From Chloroflexota bacterium (GTDB lineage Bacteria; Chloroflexota; Dehalococcoidia; Lucifugimonadales; JADFKI01), in contig VXRI01000152.1 of NCBI GenBank assembly GCA_009838595.1, positions 1-10,965 on the forward strand: 10,965 bases of DNA, in the 5' to 3' direction. Under the pieces are notes generated by a model. It was not told the DNA's origin. It saw only the letters and a list, made by a program, of their open reading frames with translations, and made no database searches. This document shows, one piece after another, positions 1 through 6,684 of this stretch. The translations under genes and the position numbers were made by a program. Every line of letters begins with the position of its first letter. The first letter of the stretch is position 1.

Positions 1-60
1 ACTTTCTATTGCTCAATTCACCCTCTGATTCCAACTAGCACCAATGGTTACTATATCTAT

Positions 61-309
61 ATGGGTACTACCGGAGAAGTTCTGCGGACACTTCGCAGTA
101 ATCCAAGAGGTGTTCGATTTGCAGAGTTAGTCAGGATTTGCAATCGATATTTTGGTGAGCCACGTAGAAGAGGGACCAGCCATAATGTTTATCGTACACC
201 TTGGCAAGGAGACCCAAGAGTGAACATTCAGAATGATAGAGGCATGGCCAAACCCTATCAAGTTCGTCAGGTAATCAGGGCAATCGAGAGATTGGAGAGC
301 ATGCGATGA
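61..309 (+). CDS. hicA: HicA-family toxin, predicted mRNA interferase
   Basis: An 82-residue protein with the HicA double-stranded RNA-binding-like fold signature. The motif RRRGTSHNVYRTP places the family's catalytic histidine at His41, followed by a conserved block with DPRVNIQNDRG (residues 51-61) and a C-terminal helix KPYQVRQVIRAIERLE. HicA enzymes cleave mRNA and are neutralised by HicB. The next gene overlaps by four bases (ATGA, 306-309), the normal toxin-antitoxin coupling. The frame stays open upstream to the window edge and no good Shine-Dalgarno sequence precedes this ATG. I chose it because homologues begin a few residues before the GEVLRTLR helix. A leaderless or slightly longer start is possible. 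G+C here is lower than in the metabolic genes to the right, which fits transfer. Family call is secure; toxicity is inferred. Confidence 0.88.
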   Translation: MGTTGEVLRTLRSNPRGVRFAELVRICNRYFGEPRRRGTSHNVYRTPWQGDPRVNIQNDRGMAKPYQVRQVIRAIERLESMR

Positions 310-527
310 CAGACCGTTACACCTACCAAGTAACATGGTCGCCTGAGGATGGTGAATTTGTCGGACTCTGCGCCGAGTTCCCTTCCCTGAGCTGGCTGGC
401 TGCTACCCCTGATGAGGCATTTTCTGGTATTCGGCAACTCGTAATCGACTGTGTCGCCGACATGTACTCTATGGGTGAAACTGCGCCTGAGCCGTTAGCC
501 GAAAGAACCAGTGTTGGAGGCTTCTAA
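306..527 (+). CDS. hicB: HicB-family antitoxin, short form lacking a DNA-binding tail
   Basis: A 73-residue protein with the partly degraded RNase H-like HicB fold: YTYQVTWSPEDGEFVGLCAEFP (read as two strands around residues 5-26), then PSLSWLA and a helix DEAFSGIRQLVIDCVADM. It should bind and inhibit the HicA product of the overlapping upstream gene. HicB antitoxins normally run past 100 residues and end in a ribbon-helix-helix or helix-turn-helix domain that represses the operon. This protein stops at GGF, about where relatives that I remember continue into a ribbon-helix-helix (SGKF followed by VRIP). The TAA stop (525-527) directly touches the stop of the opposite-strand nuclease gene. 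Either this is a natively short antitoxin or its C-terminal domain was lost at a rearrangement junction. Translational coupling to hicA is likely. Confidence 0.85.
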   Translation: MTDRYTYQVTWSPEDGEFVGLCAEFPSLSWLAATPDEAFSGIRQLVIDCVADMYSMGETAPEPLAERTSVGGF

Positions 528-2060
528 TTAGCGCAGGCGCACCTTAAACTGCGCGGGGTCTTGTCCAGCGCGTTCGATTACTATGAGAGAGTTCCTGATA
601 CAAGCTTGCGGCGGGCTAGTGTTCATCTCAATATAAAACCCCTCTATCCTAGTCATATAAGTGAACTCTGTGCCAGTGGGGTGAACTGGTCTGTCTGCGA
701 TTATGTATCTGCTCGCATGTCGTATAGGGCAGTGACTTCGGTCGAGATAATGGTTGTCTATCAACCAGCGAATGGTCTCCCGCATGACATGCGTCCATCG
801 TCCAGCTCGCACTATTCTATTGTCTGGAAATTGGACGTCTAGCGGTGAAGGGTTACGACCATTGCGGCCCCTTCTTATGTTCAAATCGGACATAGGAATC
901 CAGTCAGCATTGTCGTAATTCCTAATACCGCTTGCTGAGAATACAGGTGCTGATGTGTGGGATGATGCAGACGGAGTATCAAACCGCACCTTGAACTGCG
1001 CGGGGTCTTGCCCAGTGCGTTCGATGATAATTATCGCGTTTTTGACAAGGTCTTTTGCACTGTAGTTACCTTCAACGAATAAGTGGTCAGCAGATTGTTG
1101 GGCTATAAATTCTTTTCCATTCGGATGTTTCGGACTATCAGAGACAACATATCTTGAATTACGTCGGACACGCCAGTTCGATGAATTCAAATAGCCGCTC
1201 GCCTGTAACCATCGAACTGATTCAGTTACTATCGTATTCCATCGCCGAATTTGCGAAAGGCTGTTATCTGGGAATTGAATTTCCGTAGGCGGAGGGCTTC
1301 TTCCTATCACGCTTAAATCGGACAGAGGGATCCATTCCCCATCACCTGTACCGCCTGTAATTTCATGCATGGACACTGCTTGCGGTGTGTTTGCACGCTC
1401 CCGCTGATAAGTCGTCGTCCTCAGAAACTCCGACGCCGATTGCGGTTCCGATATGCGCGGCGCTTCGGGTTGAGCAGCTGATGCGGGCGAATAACTTTGT
1501 GCGGGCTCAAGTGGTTCTGCTTCTGCCTGTTGTTCTTGCGGCTGTGGTTCTATGATTGGCGCTTGTGCGGCGCTCACGCTGCCTGCCGCCACGCCTGGAC
1601 GCCAGAGCGCCAGCGCTTGTAGGCATACTTCTGCTGATGATACTGCAATTAAGTCAAATAATATGACGCTCATATCGCTAGCGGGGCGTTCCGTGTCGAA
1701 AACCTCCCAATGTTGCCCGTCGGTTGTGGCGAAGTAGCGCGCTTGCCTGTTTGGATCCATAGCGTACTGAATTGCTTGACTTGCGCCGGCCTGCAACCCG
1801 CTTCCTAGCTTCTTTGCTTCAACCACCATCACGGGTTGTCCGTTGGTAAGCAATACATAATCGGGGCGTCCGCGGCCAAGCCCTGATGTGTCCTCCGGTG
1901 TGACCTTCATGGGATCAGAAGTATCCCAGCCGAGTTCGCGCAGCAGTGGGTCTATCAGAGCGTAGCGCGTGAGCATCTCGTTGCCGCTCAGCGCAGCGCG
2001 ATGTTGGTCTATGCGCCTGCGCAGCAATTCTACCAGTTCATGTAGGCTTTCCAGCATCAT
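528..2060 (-). CDS. Stand-alone HsdR_N-like PD-(D/E)XK nuclease with twin C-terminal repeat domains
   Basis: A 510-residue protein with three parts. Residues 1-140 resemble the N-terminal nuclease domain of type I restriction R subunits: helix LIDPLLRELGW, then RPDYVLL with Asp67 and VMVVEAKK with Glu81-x-Lys83, the PD-(D/E)XK catalytic set, then an HsdR_N-like AIQYAMDPNRQARYFATTDG region. Residues about 160-215 are a Pro/Gln/Glu/Ala-rich linker. Residues 243-360 and 387-509 are two copies of one domain beginning WIP(L/M)SDL and ending GQDPAQFKVR. I do not recognise this repeat. No helicase motifs are present, so this is not a complete R subunit. Start: two consecutive ATGs at 2055-2060 preceded by a GAGAGG-like site. 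Likely role is DNA cleavage or modification sensing in defence (inference). It sits tail to tail with hicB in the A+T-richer block. Confidence 0.75.
   Translation of the reverse strand: MMLESLHELVELLRRRIDQHRAALSGNEMLTRYALIDPLLRELGWDTSDPMKVTPEDTSGLGRGRPDYVLLTNGQPVMVVEAKKLGSGLQAGASQAIQYAMDPNRQARYFATTDGQHWEVFDTERPASDMSVILFDLIAVSSAEVCLQALALWRPGVAAGSVSAAQAPIIEPQPQEQQAEAEPLEPAQSYSPASAAQPEAPRISEPQSASEFLRTTTYQRERANTPQAVSMHEITGGTGDGEWIPLSDLSVIGRSPPPTEIQFPDNSLSQIRRWNTIVTESVRWLQASGYLNSSNWRVRRNSRYVVSDSPKHPNGKEFIAQQSADHLFVEGNYSAKDLVKNAIIIIERTGQDPAQFKVRFDTPSASSHTSAPVFSASGIRNYDNADWIPMSDLNIRRGRNGRNPSPLDVQFPDNRIVRAGRWTHVMRETIRWLIDNHYLDRSHCPIRHASRYIIADRPVHPTGTEFTYMTRIEGFYIEMNTSPPQACIRNSLIVIERAGQDPAQFKVRLR
534..902 (-). 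repeat. Internal protein repeat, copy 2 of 2 (residues 387-509 of the nuclease)
   Basis: The encoded segment starts WIPMSDLN, has VQFPDN, GRWTHVMRETIRWLI, RYIIAD..VHPTGTEF and ends ERAGQDPAQFKVRL, matching copy 1 throughout. It carries a short RGRNGRNP insertion near its start that copy 1 lacks. A linker of about 26 residues separates the copies. Confidence 0.85.
981..1334 (-). repeat. Internal protein repeat, copy 1 of 2 (residues 243-360 of the nuclease)
   Basis: The encoded segment starts WIPLSDLS, has IQFPDN, RRWNTIVTESVRWLQ, RYVVSD..KHPNGKEF and ends ERTGQDPAQFKVRF. Each landmark recurs in order in copy 2. At DNA level, 987-1025 matches 540-578 at 36 of 39 positions, so at least the 3' end of the unit is a recent or conversion-maintained duplication, while the rest has diverged. 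Confidence 0.85.
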
Positions 2061-2145
2061 TGCTACGCGCCTCTCTGTATCCCTATACTATACATTCGTG
2101 TCAGTCCATTTGCGCGGATTATAGCACGGCGCAATTGTATTTATG

Positions 2146-2151
2146 TATAAT
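2146..2151 (+). promoter_or_regulatory. Candidate -10 element for nudC
   Basis: A perfect TATAAT lies in the A+T-rich gap between the divergently transcribed nuclease gene and nudC, about 70 bases before the nudC start. No convincing -35 hexamer sits 16-18 bases upstream. On the opposite strand the gap also holds overlapping TATAGT/TATAGG hexamers (2082-2092) that could serve the nuclease gene, again without a clear -35. Confidence 0.3.
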
Positions 2152-2206
2152 CCCTACTGAACAATGAACCGACCGACGGTCATACTGACTAACTGAAGTG
2201 CTAGCC

Positions 2207-2213
2207 AAAGGAG
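2207..2213 (+). promoter_or_regulatory. Ribosome binding site fixing the TTG start of nudC
   Basis: AAAGGAG lies seven bases before TTG at 2221. It is a near-consensus Shine-Dalgarno sequence at ideal spacing, and it is the main reason for choosing this non-ATG start. Confidence 0.75.
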
Positions 2214-2220
2214 CGTCTAG

Positions 2221-3138
2221 TTGTATCCTCCACACACATTTGCCGCAAACCCGCTTGACAGAGGAGAGGTCGAACGGCGCGACGAAGGCTGGATTGCGGC
2301 GCAGGCGCAGCTCCCTCAGAGCCAATTCTTACCGTTCAGCAACCTGAATGTGCTGCTCGGCGACGACCCCGCGCCAACACTAGGCTGGCTGTCGCCGGAT
2401 GGGATACCTTCCGACGGCTTGACGAGTACGCCCACGATGCTCGGCATGATGGACGGCGCGACTCATTTCGCTATCGAGGTGAACGAGGACGCCGCTGCGT
2501 TCATCGAAGATTGGACCGATATGAGATTCGTGGACTGCCGCGCGGCGGGCGAGTCGCTGCCGGGGCCCGAAGGTGGCATCGTGGCGCAAGCGCGCGCGCA
2601 GCTCGACTGGCACAGGCGGCATAGGTTCTGCTCGGTGTGCGGGCAGCCGACGGAGAAGCGGCGCGGCGGTCAGATGCGCTTCTGTCCGGCATGCAAGGCA
2701 CAGCACTTTCCGCGCACCGACCCTGTGGTCATCGTGGTCGTGGAGGATAAAGAGGGCGACCGCTGCCTGCTAGGACAATCGCGCGGTCGGCTGCAGCGCA
2801 TGCGGATGTACTCGGCTCTCGCGGGCTTTATGGACCAGGGCGAGGCGATTGAGGAAGCCGTTGCGCGCGAGATTATGGAAGAGGCGGGCATTGAAGTGAA
2901 GAACGTGCGCTACCATTCTTCGCAGCCTTGGCCCTTCCCGTCGTCGCTGATGATAGGCTGCATCGCTGAAGCCGCCACCACGGACATCAATATGGACGCA
3001 GAAGAGATGACGGATGTGCAGTGGTTCACGCGCTCCGAGGTGCTGCTGGCGCTGAAAGGCAAGAGCGAGCGCTTAACGGTGCCCGCGCCGCTTGCGATAG
3101 CTCACCACTTGATTAAGTCTTGGGCGATGGGAGAATAG
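2221..3138 (+). CDS. nudC: NADH pyrophosphatase NudC (NAD-capped RNA decapping Nudix hydrolase)
   Basis: A 305-residue Nudix enzyme that hydrolyses NAD(H) to NMN(H) and AMP; family members also remove NAD caps from RNA 5' ends. The N-terminal domain covers residues 1-130. A zinc ribbon follows with Cys137-x2-Cys140 and Cys155-x2-Cys158. The Nudix box spans Gly202 to Ile224 (G-x5-E-x7-REIMEEAGI, metal-binding glutamates 217, 220 and 221). The diagnostic SQPWPFPSS motif lies at 234-242 and separates NudC from other Nudix hydrolases. It is longer than E. coli NudC (257), mostly in the N-terminal part. It starts at TTG with a strong ribosome binding site. It ends 20 bases before the stop of the convergent acyl-CoA ligase gene, with no terminator visible between them. 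Confidence 0.95.
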   Translation: MYPPHTFAANPLDRGEVERRDEGWIAAQAQLPQSQFLPFSNLNVLLGDDPAPTLGWLSPDGIPSDGLTSTPTMLGMMDGATHFAIEVNEDAAAFIEDWTDMRFVDCRAAGESLPGPEGGIVAQARAQLDWHRRHRFCSVCGQPTEKRRGGQMRFCPACKAQHFPRTDPVVIVVVEDKEGDRCLLGQSRGRLQRMRMYSALAGFMDQGEAIEEAVAREIMEEAGIEVKNVRYHSSQPWPFPSSLMIGCIAEAATTDINMDAEEMTDVQWFTRSEVLLALKGKSERLTVPAPLAIAHHLIKSWAMGE

Positions 3139-3158
3139 CGATACATAGAGCAGGTAAC

Positions 3159-4742
3159 TCACCCCATGCCGCCCGTTATCCCCTGCGGAATGCGCCGCGC
3201 CGCCTCTTCAGTGAGCCACTTGCGATCGATCTTGTTTGTGCCGGATACGGGGATTTCGTCAAGGAAGAAGACGCGGCGTGGGTGGGCGTAGGCGGGACCG
3301 TTGTCGAAGAAGAACTGCTTGAGAGCCATCTCATCGGTATCTTCGCCCCTGTGCAGCACTACCCACGCGACCGGCGCTTCGCCCTTGACCTGATGCCGCG
3401 CCGACACAACGCTCACGTCCGCGACCGCCGGATGCGTCAAGATGATGGTCTCCACTTCCTTCGGGTACACATTCTCGCCGCCGCAGTTAATCATGTCGTC
3501 CACGCGACCTTGGAAGTAGATGTATCCCTGCTCATCTGCGTACACAAGGTCACCCGACTTCACATAGCCGTCGGGCGTCATCTTCTCGGCAGTTACATCG
3601 GGCTGTTTGTAATAGCCGAGCAGATTGGGCGGGCCCTTGCTCCAGAGCTCACCGATTTCGCCGGGTTCACAGTCGCGCATGTCGTCTTCCAAGTCCACGA
3701 TGCGGATGTGCACATCCATCACGGGCAACCCGCAGCTGCCGAGTTTCTTCAATCCCCAGCGCGGCGTCAGCACATTCGCGCCTGCTTCAGTCAGGCCGTA
3801 GCTCTCCACGACTTCGCAGCCGAAGACCCGGTTAATCTCCTGCATCAGCTCTTCAGGCACGGGCGCAGAGCCGCAGGACAGGAACTCGAAGGATGTTACA
3901 TCGTTCGCATGAAGCGCCTCGCGTTCGGCGAGCATCAGGCTGTACATCGATGGTGTGCCGGACATGAATGTGGGTCTGTGCCTGTCAATCGCCTCGATAA
4001 CGGGGACGGCGGCGAAGTCCGGCAGAATCGCAGCAGAGCCGCCGACATACAGCATCGGCATTAAGCTGCCCCAGAGCGCGTTCGCGTGGTACAAGGGGCC
4101 GACAATGAGCGCGCGGTCGGACTGCACGTGCATCATCGCGCGCGTGTTAGAGCGCGCCGTCCACCACTTGCTCGCGTGGCTGAGCAGACAGCCTTTGGGC
4201 CTGCCTGTCGATCCGGATGTGTACATCATCATCGCCACATCGTCGTCTTCGACTTCCGCCGTCGTGAAGCCATTCATCTCTGCGGCGAGCAGTGTTTCGT
4301 AATCGAGCATGCCCGGCATATCGCCGTTAACCAGCAATGTGTGCTCAATGCTCGCAACACCATCGTGAATCGCCTGTGCCTTGTCAGCGAGCTCTTCGTG
4401 CGCTATGAGGATGCGCGAGTCGCTGTGCGCCGCGATATATGTCAGGGCGTCGTTGCCCAGCTTGATGTTCGCTGGCACTGCCACTGCGCCGATGCGAATG
4501 ATGCCGAACAGACTTTCCACGAATCGGTAGTCGTTGGTCATCAGCAGCATCACCTTGTCGTCCCTGCCGATGCCCAATCGCGTGAGCGCCGCCGCGACCT
4601 GCTGTGTGCGTGTTTCCAACTCTGCATAGGTGAGCGAGACTTCGCCCTGCTGTATCACGGTCTTGTTCGGATACAATGCGACCGGCCGCCAGAAGAGTTC
4701 GCCGAAGTTCTTGGATGGATGCTTCTCCACATTCACAGTCAT
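3159..4742 (-). CDS. AMP-forming acyl-CoA synthetase (fatty or aromatic acid:CoA ligase)
   Basis: A 527-residue member of the adenylate-forming ANL superfamily that activates a carboxylic acid with ATP and CoA. The full motif set is visible: phosphate loop YTSGSTGRPKG (174-184), SYGLTEAG (314-321), SGDL (396-399), hinge GRVDDMINCGGENVYPKEVE (412-431) and the catalytic Lys504 in SGTNKIDRKWL. Length is normal and nothing is missing. The start ATG is supported by GAGGTGAT (4752-4759) nine bases upstream. It is the last gene of a leftward run after a thioesterase and a medium-chain reductase, consistent with a CoA-thioester catabolic pathway. Substrate specificity cannot be read; relatives include CaiC-, FadD13- and feruloyl-CoA-synthetase-like enzymes. 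Confidence 0.92.
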   Translation of the reverse strand: MTVNVEKHPSKNFGELFWRPVALYPNKTVIQQGEVSLTYAELETRTQQVAAALTRLGIGRDDKVMLLMTNDYRFVESLFGIIRIGAVAVPANIKLGNDALTYIAAHSDSRILIAHEELADKAQAIHDGVASIEHTLLVNGDMPGMLDYETLLAAEMNGFTTAEVEDDDVAMMMYTSGSTGRPKGCLLSHASKWWTARSNTRAMMHVQSDRALIVGPLYHANALWGSLMPMLYVGGSAAILPDFAAVPVIEAIDRHRPTFMSGTPSMYSLMLAEREALHANDVTSFEFLSCGSAPVPEELMQEINRVFGCEVVESYGLTEAGANVLTPRWGLKKLGSCGLPVMDVHIRIVDLEDDMRDCEPGEIGELWSKGPPNLLGYYKQPDVTAEKMTPDGYVKSGDLVYADEQGYIYFQGRVDDMINCGGENVYPKEVETIILTHPAVADVSVVSARHQVKGEAPVAWVVLHRGEDTDEMALKQFFFDNGPAYAHPRRVFFLDEIPVSGTNKIDRKWLTEEAARRIPQGITGGMG

Positions 4743-4774
4743 GGCGTGATAATCACCTCATCGAAGTCTTTCAT
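4739..4774 (-). pseudogene. Possible relic of a second reductase gene's 3' end
   Basis: Just upstream of the ligase, the leftward strand reads TTC GAT GAG GTG ATT ATC ACG CCA TGA, giving F-x-x-VIITP-stop. The reductase encoded at 4861-5856 ends F-G-K-VIITP-stop. The two 27-base ends agree at 22 positions in the same frame, including the stop. The relic's TGA overlaps the ligase ATG (ATGA), as in coupled operon genes. The segment now supplies the ligase ribosome binding site. The frame stays open back through the whole 118-base gap, but I see no further reductase similarity there. Chance resemblance is possible. Confidence 0.35.
4741..4758. repeat. Direct repeat copy A (paired with 4863-4880)
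   Basis: The plus-strand sequence ATGGCGTGATAATCACCT differs at one of 18 positions from 4863-4880, 122 bases away. Each copy contains an inverted repeat GTGAT-N-ATCAC (4746-4756 and 4868-4878). Copy A covers the ligase start codon and ribosome binding site; copy B covers the last codons of the reductase gene. Confidence 0.7.
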
Positions 4775-4860
4775 CTTGCTTTTGAGACTACCCCAAATAC
4801 GACATTTCCGTAGAGGACGGGTAAGGCACAATAGGCTTGGCGGTGAAACGGCGTGCTTAC

Positions 4861-5856
4861 TTATGGCGTGATGATCACCTTCCCGAAAATCTCGCGATCT
4901 TCTAGCAGGCGGTGTCCCTCAGCCGTCTCTTCGAGCGGCAGCACTGCGCCTATGACAGGAATGATACTGCCATCTTGCACCTTGTCAAGCAGGTCTATCA
5001 GGTCTTGTCTGCGCCAGCCGTCCGAGCCGAGAATATCCATTTCCCGACGCCAAATGTAGCGGATGTCGGTTGGCGGCTCGAAGCCGGCGGTTGCGCCGCA
5101 AGTCAGGATGCGCCCGCCGTGCCTTACCGCCTTAAGGCTGCGTACCCAGCTGTCGCCGCCTGTGTAGTTGACCACCACATCTACGCCTTCGCCGCCCCTG
5201 ATGCCGCGTACATAGCGGTGAAATTCCGGATGTTCCGTGTAGTTCACCAGGTGGTCTGCGCCTAGGCTTTTGAGTTGCGCGAGCTTGCCTGTACTGCTTG
5301 CGGCGGCGAACACTTCGCAGCCGAGCATCTTGGCAATCTGTACCGCGCCCGTGCCCACGCCACCGCTCGCGCCCAGAATCAGGATGCTCTCGCCCACTTG
5401 TAGCCTGCCGCGCGTGATGAGCATTCGCCAAGCCGTGCCGTACGCGATGGGCAGCGCGGCGGCTTGTTCATAGGTAACATCATCGGGCAGGGGAATAGCG
5501 TTGTCCGCGCTGATGGCGAAGTACTCGGACAATCCACCCGTCGCGCTCTCGCCGAGTGCGCCGATTGTCTCATCGGGCATCGTGATTGCCGGATCTATGA
5601 GCAGGCGCTGCCCAATGCTCACCGAATCCACGCCACTGCCGAGTGCGACGACTTCGCCCGCGATGTCGCCGCCGGATATGCGCGGTAGGTCGATGGGCAA
5701 GCCCGGCATGCCGCGCCGCACGAATATGTCTAGGTAGTTCAACCCGACCGCCTTGACGCGAATCAGTATATCGCCGGACGACGGCACCGGGTCAGCGACT
5801 TCTTCAATAATGAGCTTGTCACGGCCACCATGTTCGTGTATGACGACTGCTTTCAT
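4861..5856 (-). CDS. Zinc-less medium-chain dehydrogenase/reductase, quinone oxidoreductase-like
   Basis: A 331-residue NAD(P)H-dependent oxidoreductase of the MDR superfamily. The N-terminal GroES-like domain has GLNYLDIFVRRG (38-49) and SGGDIAGEVVALG (61-73). The Rossmann domain shows ILGASGGVGTGAVQIAKMLG (160-179), and the C-terminal part ends FGKVIITP. The catalytic cysteine and GHE histidine of zinc alcohol dehydrogenases are replaced (LNYLD, GGDIAGE), and the four structural-zinc cysteines are absent between residues 85 and 110. That points to an enoyl-type or quinone reductase chemistry, for example acrylyl- or crotonyl-CoA-like substrates, rather than alcohol oxidation (inference). 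It lies between the thioesterase (77-base gap) and the ligase (118-base gap), all on the same strand. The ribosome binding site is weak (GGGGA very close to ATG). Confidence 0.88.
   Translation of the reverse strand: MKAVVIHEHGGRDKLIIEEVADPVPSSGDILIRVKAVGLNYLDIFVRRGMPGLPIDLPRISGGDIAGEVVALGSGVDSVSIGQRLLIDPAITMPDETIGALGESATGGLSEYFAISADNAIPLPDDVTYEQAAALPIAYGTAWRMLITRGRLQVGESILILGASGGVGTGAVQIAKMLGCEVFAAASSTGKLAQLKSLGADHLVNYTEHPEFHRYVRGIRGGEGVDVVVNYTGGDSWVRSLKAVRHGGRILTCGATAGFEPPTDIRYIWRREMDILGSDGWRRQDLIDLLDKVQDGSIIPVIGAVLPLEETAEGHRLLEDREIFGKVIITP
4863..4880. repeat. Direct repeat copy B (paired with 4741-4758)
   Basis: This is the partner of copy A and forms the C-terminal codons (VIITP) of the medium-chain reductase. 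The inverted repeat GTGATGATCAC at 4868-4878 could be a coding coincidence. Confidence 0.7.
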
Positions 5857-5933
5857 AATTCCCCAAAGTCCCTTCCCGCTTGATGGGAAAGTTTATTGTG
5901 ACGGCGAATGTGTACCTGGGCACTTAGGAACGC

Positions 5934-6371
5934 CTATTGTGGCGCAGACGCGCTCGACTTCGTGAGCGTCTCTCGTGGCGCCGCGTTGTTGACCAGCGTA
6001 GATCGGCCGACTGCGACGAGTCTGCCTTCGGTCGTGCGTATCTCAACATCGGCGACGCCAACGGTGCGTCCTGTCTTGACTGCCTTGCCGCGCGCTATCA
6101 GATCGGTGTCGGGTCCCACCATTCGCAGGTAGTCCACTTGCAGGTTCATATTTGGCGCGTCCTTGCCCGTGCTGCTCATCATCGCAAAGCAGGTGGTCAA
6201 GTCTGCGAGCGTGGAAATGATGCCGCCGTGCACGCTCAAGCGGTCGTCCGACGCCAGAAACTCTTCGCGAAACGGCATGCGCACTTCAACCTCGCCACCA
6301 TTGGCATGCAGCAGTTCAACGCCAAGCCAGCGATGATATGGGGCTTCTCGAATTCGCTTGTGCAAGTCCAT
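5934..6371 (-). CDS. PaaI-type hotdog-fold thioesterase
   Basis: A 145-residue hotdog protein that should hydrolyse acyl- or aryl-CoA thioesters. The signature VHGGIISTLADLTTCFAM (47-64) holds the HGG turn at 48-50 and the putative catalytic Asp57 on the central helix. Later strands show NLQVDYLRMVG and the GRTVGVADVEI / LVAVGRSTLV pair typical of the PaaI/YdiI group. The ATG is preceded by GAGAGGTG at seven bases. It is the first gene of a leftward run with the reductase and the acyl-CoA ligase. In such runs PaaI-like enzymes commonly release CoA from dead-end intermediates. The last 18 or so residues are low-complexity and probably disordered. Family is confident; substrate is unknown. Confidence 0.88.
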   Translation of the reverse strand: MDLHKRIREAPYHRWLGVELLHANGGEVEVRMPFREEFLASDDRLSVHGGIISTLADLTTCFAMMSSTGKDAPNMNLQVDYLRMVGPDTDLIARGKAVKTGRTVGVADVEIRTTEGRLVAVGRSTLVNNAAPRETLTKSSASAPQ

Positions 6372-6427
6372 CTCAACGCACCTCTCACCGTATCAGGGCA
6401 ATATCTGACCGAATTTCATCGAGACTA

Positions 6428-6456
6428 ATGCTATACAGCAAGGCAAGTCATTTCAA
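6428..6456 (-). promoter_or_regulatory. Candidate promoter for the thioesterase-reductase-ligase run
   Basis: On the leftward strand TTGAAA (6451-6456) is followed after 17 bases by TAGCAT (6428-6433), with an overlapping TATAGC at 15 bases. This would start transcription about 50 bases before the thioesterase ATG. It lies between the terminator at 6505-6543 and the gene, as an independent unit would need. Confidence 0.35.
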
Positions 6457-6504
6457 CCGCTCGCAGCAATAACGCTGTGATTTCCCCTGATGATAAAAGA
6501 AATG

Positions 6505-6543
6505 ATAGCAAAGAAAATGCGCCCAGCGAAAACTGAGCGCATT
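6505..6543 (-). terminator. Rho-independent terminator of the tautomerase operon
   Basis: Arms AATGCGC (6516-6522) and GCGCATT (6537-6543) pair perfectly. After one C/A mismatch, CAG pairs with CTG inside, closing a six-base loop (6527-6532). Read leftward, the stem is followed at once by TTTTCTTTG, a T-rich tract. There is no T tract on the other side, so it acts leftward, ending transcription from the tautomerase genes about 140 bases after their last stop. Confidence 0.7.
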
Positions 6544-6684
6544 ATGTAGGTCAATTGAGGACTGCCGAGTAAACAGTCCCTTCCCCCAAAGGAGGAATGT
6601 TAGGATGAGGCCAAGATCGTCTCATGCTAGTTGCGTCCGGCATGCCCATCACGTCGGAAGCGTGCTCACTCAATCGAACAACTG

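Larger units (their letters stand above)
6372..6684. other. Gene-free spacer of 313 bases between two leftward operons
   Basis: Besides the promoter and terminator listed separately, this spacer holds an inverted repeat at 6559-6579 (GGACTG, nine-base loop, CAGTCC). It also holds an isolated rightward AAAGGAGG (6588-6595) nine bases before an ATG at 6605, which opens a 27-codon reading frame ending at 6688. The short product (MRPRSSHASC...) resembles nothing I know and its end overlaps the tautomerase stop on the other strand. I do not call it a gene. Confidence 0.5.

Noticed and set aside
3120..4064. A 314-codon plus-strand open frame, followed by another of 261 codons (4086-4871)
   Set aside because: Both lie antisense to the acyl-CoA ligase, whose motifs are complete. 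They show no family signature and are a by-product of third-position G/C bias.
5873..5889. Inverted repeat TTCCC/GGGAA between thioesterase and reductase genes
   Set aside because: The stem is five base pairs with no T tract on either side, too weak to call a terminator or operator.
5937..6428. A 163-codon plus-strand frame over the thioesterase gene
   Set aside because: It is a shadow of the opposite-strand hotdog protein with its intact HGG motif; the product looks random.
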